DNA of 64,000 bases from Pithys albifrons albifrons (Eukaryota > Chordata > Aves > Passeriformes > Thamnophilidae). Positions 55,758-64,000 of this stretch are shown in pieces. The translations under genes were made by a program, and so were the position numbers. The notes beneath the pieces are model-generated. The model was not told the DNA's origin. It ran no database searches and saw nothing but the letters and a program-made list of their open reading frames with translations. Where the stretch lies: positions 2,207,345-2,271,344 of the forward strand of contig NC_092468.1 in NCBI RefSeq assembly GCF_047495875.1, in the 5' to 3' direction. How positions within the stretch are numbered: position 1 is the first letter of the stretch; every line of letters starts with the position of its first letter.

Positions 55758-56067
55758 GAATTGCAAAATCATTTATACTGGAAAAGGGCTCCAGGATCAT
55801 TGAGTTCAGCCCTTGGTCTCCACTTTGTCCCCCAGCCAAGAGCACTGAGGACCATTTCTTGAACATCTCCAGGGATGGGGACTCTGTCACCTCCCTGGGC
55901 ACCCCATTCCAGTGCCTGGCCACCCTTTCTGTGAAGAAATTCTTTTTGATGCCCAACCTGAATCTCCCCTAGTGCAAGAGACTGTGTCCTCTTGCCCTGT
56001 CACCAGTTGCCTGGGAGAAGAGGCAGAGTCCCACCTTGCTACAACTTCCTTCCAGGTGGTGTAGAGA
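55758..56067 (-). mobile_element. CR1 LINE 3' fragment, reversed
   Basis: 'caaaatcatttatactggaa', 'catctccagggatggggact', 'tgaagaaattctttttgatg', 'cccaacctgaatctccccta' and 'ggagaagaggcagagtccca'. Confidence 0.93.
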
Positions 56068-56829
56068 CCTTCAGATCTGCACCATTCTTAAATGGGCCAA
56101 CTGTCCCATAAATCCTTTTCGCTGGCACTTTTCCCTTCCCAGTGCTGCAAACAACTCCTTTCCTCCACTTCTGCCTCCCTTCCCATGGTTCAATACTACT
56201 GTGGCTTGACCCTGAAGCCTTTGGAATTGAACATTATCTAGAAAAAAGTTCCTTACCATGGAATTGCAGGCCAGGAGGGGCAGGCAGAACATACCTAGGC
56301 AGAGGCACTTGCTGCTTTGCTTCATTCCTCTACAGCCTCTGGGATAATCCTTTCCTATTCCCTCACATCACAGCAGCCCATCTTCCACCCCTGGATCCTG
56401 TGACACAGAGTTTAATCCTGCTGGCACGAGGGAAGGGTGTAAGCCAAGAGCAGCAGGACTATTTTCTGGTGAGCTGGAATTTCAGCAAGGAACTGTGACA
56501 GCTTTTGGAAAAGGGCAGGGTTGTCATTTGGTTTCCAGGGGGTTTCTCAAGGTGGATCAGGGTCTCCAGAGCTTGGTGTTGGTTGAATCAGGATTTGTTC
56601 TGGCTTCATTCCCAGTAGTGAAAGGTTTCCCCATGCACAGACTGAGACAGAAAATGCCACCGTGCCATTATTATATTTTTCCTCCTGTACCTTGAGGAAC
56701 TGGAAAAAGCAACACACATTTACTGGTGCCAAAGGGATGCGGCTGTTCCGCTTGTGCCTCATGGCCTTTCTCCTTCTCCCATCACTCTTGGCATGCAAAA
56801 TTGAATCACACCCTCCTCACCCGCTTCCC

Positions 56830-57250
56830 ACGGGGGGAAAGGTGGCCTTTAAATCATAATATGATTGCAGACAATGTTGCAGAAGGGGAAAATGAGATGA
56901 ACTTTAAACTCCCCTTTGCTTTACAAATTTGTTCACGTCTCCCCTCACAGCTGCTTAGTCATGCCCATTAGATTTGCCATTTTCTGGAAAGGAAAAGTGG
57001 AAGGGAATTTTATTATCTATTCAGCATCTGACTTGGTGCCTTTTTTCCCCCTCTTTTGTCTGGTTTAATCAGAAATTTGCAGAGGTTTTGATTGGACTCC
57101 TTTGATCAGAGAGCAGAATCCCCCAGGTACAGGATCGTTAGTTCTCATTAGCAGGAGAAACATTTTTCCATGATGGTGCACATCCTTGTACAGCTAATTG
57201 AGGAATCATCACAGCGACTTTCCTGCCCCATTACTTTCCATGGATACCTC
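56830..57250. promoter_or_regulatory. Candidate conserved noncoding element
   Basis: Repeat-free and AT-rich, with TTTAAATCATAATATGATTG, CCCATTAGATTTGCC, GTTTAATCAG and GCTAATTGAGG. Long T- and A-rich blocks alternate with unique motifs, as in ancient enhancers. Composition-based. Confidence 0.38.
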
Positions 57251-57349
57251 AGAAACCTCCAACAACTGCCCAGGCTGAAAAGGAGAGGGATGGCAAACAG
57301 CACATGGAAGGGACCAGTCATTGAATTAATTAGTAACCTCTAAAGGAAA

Positions 57350-57600
57350 CACTCTGCATCTTTCTGTGCAGTTCAGTGCTACTGGATGAAATTAAGAAAA
57401 TGAAATAAAGGACTTGGCAAGTTTGATAAGGAGGTTGGGTTGGTATTTGCATATCAAAAGTAGCCAGAATTTTTGGAACAGTAACACACGTTTTGAAAGG
57501 GGTTTTTGGTCTTTGTGTTAGAAGAGTTAAATCAGTTTTGGGCTATTAAAGACTGCAGAAGGAGCCCTGATTTGCATATGTGCTGTCAGTAGGAATCTTA
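57350..57600. promoter_or_regulatory. Candidate conserved noncoding element with two octamers
   Basis: Perfect ATTTGCAT sites at 57445-57452 and 57570-57577, 125 bp apart and both followed by AT, sit in an AT-rich repeat-free stretch. The octamer is a POU-factor site. This is the second octamer pair in the window. Confidence 0.38.
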
Positions 57601-58148
57601 CACTTCAACCTGGCACATCCCCAAATTGGACACTGGACAAGATGCCCATGTGCCTGCTCCTGCCTGTCAGTTCCCCTGGCCTTGCATTTGTGGTGATGGG
57701 GTGGAGGAAATGGAAGGGAACGGGCAGGAGGAGAACATTGAATAGCCAGGAGGAACATCTCTGCAGTGGGCTGGGAGCCAGCAGGGCTGCAGCAGCCACG
57801 CAGGAGCCGGTGCTCGGAGCGGGTCACGGAGCTGGATCCCAGCCCTGGCACTTCTGCAGCCATTTCAATTAATGTCTTCATTCAAGGCAGAGCCTGGGGC
57901 TGGAAAATCTGCACTACTGTGAAATGTGATAGTGTTGTGCCCTGGGGTGGCTCTATGGAAAGTGTTGAAATATGCAGTGCTGTTTCCTGAAGAGTAGAAG
58001 GTGTGTGAGAAGAACCTGATACCTGAGAGCTCCTTACTTGGTGGTGACAGGATGGGACCCACCCATCCAGGCTGAAGATAAGAGACCTGTGTGAGAGCAA
58101 GAGGCATTTTCTTCTTTACGTATTTCCTCCTTTTCTTTTCTTTTGCAG

Positions 58149-58347
58149 AAGTATTTAGATGAACAGATACCCAGTAGATGCAATCAGATCTCTGTTGCAG
58201 GAAACCTTTCAGGTGGTGTTGGATGCCCGAGTAAAAGACATGCTCCACCAGATGTCAATGGTTTTCCAAGGAGGGTATTTTGCCAAGGACCAGTTAAAAA
58301 AACAGAGAACAGTAACAGGCACCCCTGGCCTCAAAATCAAGAGCTGA
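58149..58347 (+). other. Weak exon or fossil-exon candidate
   Basis: A 25-base pyrimidine tract ends in TTTTGCAG at 58148, an excellent acceptor, and a second AG lies at 58157-58158. From ATG at 58159 a 62-codon frame runs to TGA at 58345-58347. Its peptide looks protein-like, with alternating charged and hydrophobic residues (PVDAIRSLLQETFQ, LDARVKDMLHQMSMVFQ). A stop codon lies directly before that ATG, so splicing would have to use the second AG. Another frame from 58149 is also open for over 100 codons. The only donor nearby, ACAGTAACA at about 58310, is poor. I do not recognise the protein. Confidence 0.2.
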
Positions 58348-58522
58348 CCTCAGCAGTGTCTTGTATGGGGCATGTTTTGTTCCAGACACTGTTCCAGTCG
58401 ACATTTGTGACTGGATTTTTAAGCTCTGTGGGCATAGCTGTGCCCTGTGACCATGGATGGGGCACAGGGTAGCCCAACTTGAAGCCTGGTGTGATCTGGC
58501 CATTCCTGACACTTTAATGGAC

Positions 58523-58665
58523 TCACAGGATGGTTTGGGTAGGAAGAGACATTAAAAATCATCCAGCTTCAACTCCCTTGCCATGGGCACAGACACCTCC
58601 TATTAGACCAGGTTGCTGAGATCCCTGTCCAGCCTGGCCTAAACATTTCCAGGGATGGAATATGT
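58523..58665 (-). mobile_element. CR1 LINE 3' fragment, reversed
   Basis: 'caggatggtttgggtaggaa', 'ttgccatgggcacagacacc', 'agaccaggttgctgagatcc' and a 'ccagcctggcctaaacattt' segment. Confidence 0.9.
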
Positions 58666-59488
58666 GGACTGACATTTCTCAGTCTCTGGCCTGGGGATGT
58701 GTGATCTTCCTGCAGTGTCAAACACAGGTGGCTGTTGGAACAGTGCTGAAAAAGCACTCCCTCCTATTTATCATCCGTTTTCCACAGCTGAGGGGTGACA
58801 GTGGGAGAAGAAGGACGGCCAGGCACTGCTGGGCCATGGCTGTTCATCACTGGTGCAGAGATCCTCTGGCACAGCAGCCAGGCACACACACTCCCCCAGC
58901 CTCCTGATCTCATTGTTGTATTACATCTGACATTCCTTCCTTCCACTACTATGTTATTTTTGGTCTGACAGCTTTATGAAGGAGAAAAGAGAAATGGAGA
59001 GGGAGACACGCACCCGGACAGACACAGGCAGTGTTCATTCCTTATCAGCAAGGAATGGGGCTGACTCAGGCACGAGGGATCTGCTGATTGAAACATCTTG
59101 CTGTCTCCAGCAGCTCACTATCTGTCATGGAAGGGAGATTCCCAAAGCTTGCAGATGGGAGTGAAAGGGGCAGCATTAGGTGAGGGGGGCTGGTTTTCCA
59201 GGGATCTTGTCTTCTTGGCCTGAGATGCTTCCTGAACTCCACTGGGATGTCTAATTAGTGGGAGAAATCAATCTGCTGTCTATGTAGGGATGTTGCCAAT
59301 ATGGTGGGAGGGTGGTCATCTGATTGATCACCTTTAGTGCCTGGTTTTAATGCTGGCTACAGAAAGTTGTACAGACGGGAACAGCCCATGGTGAGATGTC
59401 CCATCTGGGTTGGTGGGAGAACAATGACATTCCATTGGAGTCCTGATTCTGGTTTCACTTTGCAAAGAGAAAGAGGGGAAATGGAAAA

Positions 59489-59506
59489 GTGTGTGTGTGT
59501 GTGTGT
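59489..59506. repeat. (GT)9 microsatellite
   Basis: Nine perfect GT dinucleotides. Confidence 0.97.
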
Positions 59507-60169
59507 AGGGAAATGCCATGTCAGACAAGGCTGCTGGTTATTGTGTTTCATTGGAAGGCCAGTGGGAAGAAGGAAGTGTGTGTGGGAAGTGGGAGAGGCA
59601 GCAATGAAACCTAAAAAGTTGAGGGCTGTGATTGTGAAGGTGGAAAAAAGGAGTGTGAAACACGCTGGAGTTCATTCAAGCTGGATGTTTGCTGGCAAAA
59701 CATGCAGGAGAAAAGGAAAGGAGTGGGGAGGGAAAAAAGCTGGGAATGCAAGTGAGGGGAAAAATGTTCCAGTATGAAAATAACACTGAGGCTTGTTCTG
59801 CATCTGAGGATTCACCAGGTGACCTGGAAAATCCACAGTGCTCATTCTCATTGCAGGAGGGGAAGTTACAGGCCAGCAGGCAGTGAGGGATGACCTTTGG
59901 CAGCAGGTCCTTTCTCTGGATGGTGGGCTGGGCACGTATTAGCTGGCAAAAGGAGCAGAAGACCAACCTGGTATCCTGTGCATCCATGTGCTTCTCTGTC
60001 TTTGGTCCATACCCTTTTCTCAGGATGCCAAACCTCACTGAACACCCTCTGCAACAATGTTTGCATCAGGAAACTTGGGCTGTCCCCAAAGCAGCCCCTC
60101 ACACTCACTGTGTTCATCTGCCAGGGAGGAACAGCTTCCACCCTCCCCATTCCCACACTGCAGCAAAAC

Positions 60170-60400
60170 CGTCCCATTCCCAAGCATTATGGGAGAAAGG
60201 CCGATCAAACAGAGCAATTAATTCAACAAACAATACAATTAAGCTGCAGTCCCAGTGTAGTTTCCACCCAGAAACAGAATAAACAGCCTTCCCAGCACGG
60301 ATAAATAAACTCACAGATGGAGGCTTTTGTGAGTGGCGGAATTTTCCCTCCGCAGCCTTCTTGGGAGCACATAAAAATCGCGGAGTGCATCAATCTCTGG
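60170..60400. promoter_or_regulatory. Candidate conserved noncoding element
   Basis: AT-richer block with GCAATTAATTCAAC, ACAATTAAGC, GAATAAACAG and GATAAATAAAC, then CATAAAAATCGCGG. TAATTA and forkhead-like sites are close together. Composition-based. Confidence 0.3.
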
Positions 60401-61967
60401 CTCTCCATCCTCATGGCTTGGGAAGGAAGGGATGGTGTGCCTGCTGTGGGGCAGATGTGTGCTGGCTCAAGGACCAGGGCAGGGATGTGGGGCTGACACG
60501 GAGCGTGTGTGCTGAACAAAGGCTGCGGCAGCTGCTGCTCCAACACTCCCGGGGCCAGCTCCTGTCCTGCTCCTGACACGAAACACATGGTGTGGAAAGC
60601 TGTGAAGGAGGAGAGTGACCTGCTTCACACTTGGCTGGACTCACTTGTTGCTTCAGGAACCGATGGAAAATCCCGTGTTTTGAACTGGGTTCCAAAGCAG
60701 TCTGAGCTGGAGATGGAAAAAGTCATCTGCAGAGTGCTTGGGCAGGGCACAGAGAGCAGAGCAGAGCCATTTACCCAAGGAAAAGGGAGGTAAATATTTC
60801 CAGGGATGATGCTGGCTGCATGGAGGTGGTGGGATCCAGCCTGGCTACTCTGGCCTTTTCCCACAACAGTCTCCAACTGATTTTGGAAAGGCTTTTCCAT
60901 TACAAGTCGGCCTCTGTCCTGAGTTATTTGAGTTGATGAAATGTTACCTCCCTTGAGGGCTGGCTGACCGCAGGAACATCAGGGCAGTGTGGGGAAGGAG
61001 GACGTGAGAGTCTGGGCCGGACATCTGTGGGAAGAGCAGCTGGAGTGGAGGTGCTCTCTGGGCATCAGGGCTGGAAAGGATGGAAAGGGCAGGCTGGGGT
61101 TGTGTTGCAGCTTGCACCGTGTTTGGGGTCATCTCTTTGAGAAGCAGCCAAGCTGGAAGCGGGAGGGAATTGTGCACTTTAAGAGGTGTGAAAAGCCTGT
61201 GTGATGTGACCTGTGGCTGTTGTGGACAGAGAAAGGAAAGGGCTCTCCACGTTTATATGGTGCTATATGAGCACTGTTCTGCTGGGGAGGGCTGGCTGGA
61301 GAGCAGGGAGGAGCTGGGTGCTGCAGGTGAGGGTCACTCTGCAGGACCCCTCTGCCCTGGCACCTGTGGGGAAGCCACTCATCCAAGTAAACTCCTCCCA
61401 AAAAAGAGATGAATGTGAGTTATGTAATTTTTCCTCTACATAATGTTTCTGTTGTTCTTTCGCTCCTCTCCTGCCTCCTATTTTCTGGATGCAATCCTCA
61501 GCAACTCGTTGATCACCCAAATGGCTTGATTTAGGATCCAGGATCCCCAGGCAGGGACTTGAGGTTGTGAACCTGGCACCAGCCCCTGCTGCTGTTGCTC
61601 TTGGAGCCTTGGCAGGTGCTGTGCTAATGGTGAAAGGAGCTGGGAAAACCATTTCCGGCCTTTGGGTAAAGTTGAACAGTGGGAAGGGTTGTGCCAAAGT
61701 GCTTCAAGCTTAGGAATGTCCAGAGCATGACCCAGGGAGGTCAGGACCTGGAAGGTAGTGCAAAAGACAGTCAAGTCAGCAGGAAAATTGCTAGTGGTGG
61801 GAAAATTGTACAGAAATGTTGTACATTGGCTTCGAAGTTCACAGCAGGGAGGTCCTTTTGCACCAAACCCCACGTTCCTCTGTCGTTATGGAGTTACTTC
61901 AGATTCAGCTGGTGCACTCTCAAAATCAAATCCTTCAGATACACTCGTTAAGCATAAGTCCCATGAT

Positions 61968-62078
61968 TAGGATGGGGCTCAGAGCAACCTGGAAGCTGTC
62001 CCTGCCCATGGCAGGGGAGTGGAATGAGATGATCTTTAAGGTCCCTTCCAACCCAGCCCATTTTCTGACTCTATGGAA
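61968..62078 (+). mobile_element. CR1 LINE 3' fragment
   Basis: 'ggatggggctcagagcaacc', 'ggagtggaatgagatgatct', 'aggtcccttccaacccagcc' and a decayed TTCTGACTCTATGG end. Confidence 0.92.
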
Positions 62079-63142
62079 AGGCCAGAGATTTCTTTCTTGG
62101 ACTGATTTTGTCTTCTGGGACTCACCCTGCTGTGGCTTCACATTTGTTGTTGCCTTTGTGTTGCTGTTACCTGGTAATCAGCAGATCTGACAGTTGCAGA
62201 GCAGACTTTGAGCCTACACGTAGCCCAGGCTGGGTTTTGACTTGGAAGAGGAGGCAAAACATTCCTTTGGTTCTGACTAGTGACTTGCACAGGCTGAGAT
62301 CAGAGCCCCTCCACTTCCAAATAGGAAACAGCTGCCATTGTGCTCATTCTCCAAGAGCTCCTAGAACTGGCCACCCTCCAGCTTCCTGCAGAAACACCCT
62401 TCTGTGGGCTGGGAGGCCAGAGGTCAGCCAGCTGCTGTGACCCTGCCTTGTCCCTGAGCTGACACAGCCAAATCCTGGGATGGAGGACATGAGACTCAGC
62501 GTCACCAGGCAAGGGTGTAAACCACAGCTGGCTTGGGAAGCTTAGCAAGGAAACGGCCATGTGAGGTTTTGAGAGTTTTGTGCTCTGAGCTGGCCAGAAA
62601 AGAGTCGTTGTGGCTTCAGTTCTCTGGTGCTGAGCTAATGAGTTCCACCAAGAAGCAACATACTTGGCTTGGAGTTGTTTTCCTGCGTGACTTCTGGCCA
62701 TCTCAGAGCTCACATCTGCTGGTAAAATATCACACGGCTCTGCTGTGTCCTGTGGGAAAGACCATGAGACTTCCTCTTCACCACTATCGTGGCTGCTAAA
62801 CTGTGTCCAGCTTCTCATCAGAAATCTGCCTAAACCAGAGCTCGTGCTTTCCAGGACAAGGGTCTTGCACAGAGGGAATGCTCTGCATGCAGAGGGGCTG
62901 TGCAGGCCAACAGGCACCAAACCTGCTGCTCACAGGACTGGGCTCATTTCTCTCACCACAACAGGAAGGGAGTGCAACAGAAGATGCCCATCTGTATCTG
63001 TCCTGTTGGCATTAGAGTTGAGGAAGGAAACCAGAAGTAGCCAAGAGTCTGACTGAGAAAGAAGCTGTTCTGGTCACTCTGTGGACATTACTTGAGCTGG
63101 TACTTTTGCAGTCTTTGAGAAGTCTTAAGAATTGTAATTGTT
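62079..63142. other. Unique sequence, no gene seen
   Basis: Mixed sequence. The 206-codon minus-strand frame at 62300-62920 is the longest non-repeat frame here, but it has ordinary composition and no initiation or splice context. I do not recognise its peptide. Confidence 0.45.
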
Positions 63143-63198
63143 CTTGTGGGTGGTTGTGGGTCCCTTCCAGCCCAGGCTGTTCTATGATCCTGTGATCC
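63143..63198 (+). mobile_element. Very short CR1 LINE 3' end
   Basis: 'tgtgggtcccttccagccca' followed by TTCTATGATCCTGTGATCC. Only the terminal 55 bp of the element remain. Confidence 0.8.
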
Positions 63199-64000
63199 TT
63201 AGTAAGGTGCCAAGGTTAAGTGAGTGGTACTGGTGTCCTGGGTGATACCTGGTCAGAAATCCTGGGTGGTGGACCATGGTCTGCACTGCTGAGTCACCTT
63301 CACGTCCCAAGGGGGTTTCATCTGTGCCCAGATGCTGCATTTCTCAGCAATATGCCCTTGATCTGTGCCAGCCTGGCAGCAGAGCAGGGGTGGGATCAGG
63401 CTTTGGCACAGCCTGCAGCAGGGATCTCACAGCAGAAGTCCAAGTGCTGTTCCTTTGCCCCGTTTGACAAGCAAGCCGTGGGTTCTGTTGTCGTTTACAA
63501 GTTCTGGGGCCCCTTTCAGTAAATACTGTCAGTGCTCCATGACAAAGTGTGTTTCCCTCCCTGGCATCCCTTTCCAGAGATGTGTTGGACAGGGTGTTTG
63601 TACTCATTGACACGGAACAAGCTCCTCGGAAATGAAATCATTTATAAAAGTCACGAGCGGGGCTGGGTGTGAGCGGCTCATTTCCTGCTGTGTTCTCTGA
63701 GTTGCAATTAACACCGACCTGAAATATTGCACAGGGCTATTTGTCCTGCCTGTCCTCTTTCATCCCCTCGTTTCCTTTTTCCTTCCTCATCTCCTTCCCT
63801 TCGGAGCTGAACATGTCAGTGTTTCCCTTTTCACGGTTTTTTTCTTTTCACCTCTTTGCCCATTTCATTTTCTGTTTCACCCACTTTCCTTCTCTTTGTG
63901 GTTTCTTTTTTGCCCCTTTGCTTTCCCCATCTCTTGCATTCTTGTCTTCCCTTCACTTTATTCTCCCTCTATATTTAAACCCAGGCAAAAAGCAAATTAT
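63199..64000. other. Unique sequence ending in a pyrimidine-rich stretch
   Basis: The part at 63600-63740 is a CpG-containing AT-mixed patch (GAAATCATTTATAAAAGTC). The part at 63745-63975 is strongly T- and C-rich on the plus strand. The window ends inside it. No gene was recognised. Confidence 0.45.

Larger units (their letters stand above)
56068..58147. other. Unique sequence with two AT-rich islands
   Basis: Islands at 56830-57250 and 57350-57600 are listed separately. The rest is mixed sequence with no repeat. The pyrimidine-rich end (58110-58148) belongs to the exon candidate that follows. Confidence 0.45.
58666..61967. other. Unique sequence, one microsatellite and one AT-rich island
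   Basis: Contains a (GT)9 run at 59489-59506 and an AT-rich island at 60170-60400. A purine-rich plus strand around 59560-59770 explains a 146-codon frame there. No transposon or convincing exon was seen. Confidence 0.45.

Noticed and set aside
62300..62920. 206-codon minus-strand open frame
   Set aside because: Longest frame outside repeats, but in GC-moderate DNA a frame of this size can arise by chance. No domain, transcript signals or clear exon structure.

Overview
This window looks like vertebrate nuclear DNA from a bird. Two dozen or more short, 5'-truncated CR1 retrotransposon tails are scattered on both strands. Many of them run into the typical CR1 3' end (ATTCTATG or ATTCTGTG-like repeats). 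There are also two solo long terminal repeats with 5-bp target duplications, the ERVL type. No Alu-like SINE or L1 is recognisable. A songbird is plausible from the style of the LTRs, but this rests on memory of those families and was not searched. No operons, CRISPR arrays, tRNA or rRNA genes were seen.

Layout. The first 0.5 kb carries what looks like the 3' terminal exon of a plus-strand gene: a strong splice acceptor ending at 160, a short open tail, a 3'UTR and an AATAAA at 469-474. The gene could not be identified. From about 0.5 to 46.6 kb the sequence is intergenic or intronic in character. Unique sequence alternates with CR1 fragments, and AT-rich islands rich in TAATTA-like and octamer sites resemble conserved noncoding enhancers. 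Two minus-strand ERVL-type solo LTRs lie at 18.7-19.4 and 20.6-21.3 kb. One of them contains a 27-bp minisatellite. A CR1 at 10.07-10.62 kb carries a 40-bp minisatellite grown from its own sequence.

From 46.6 to 55.5 kb, about 14% of the window, is one very large G-rich array built on a unit of about 21 bp. It has several levels of higher-order repetition, including a nearly perfect 931-bp tandem duplication. From 55.5 to 64 kb the sequence returns to unique DNA with a few CR1 tails, octamer-bearing AT-rich islands and one weak exon candidate near 58.2 kb.

Apart from the terminal exon, no convincing protein-coding gene was found. The many open frames, including those of 330-442 codons inside the array, are explained by repeat periodicity and GC content. 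The best working picture is a gene-poor regulatory landscape downstream of a developmental-type gene, with one exceptional minisatellite. No new gene system was recognised. The most notable objects are the 8.9-kb array, the CR1-born minisatellite and the clustered octamer islands.
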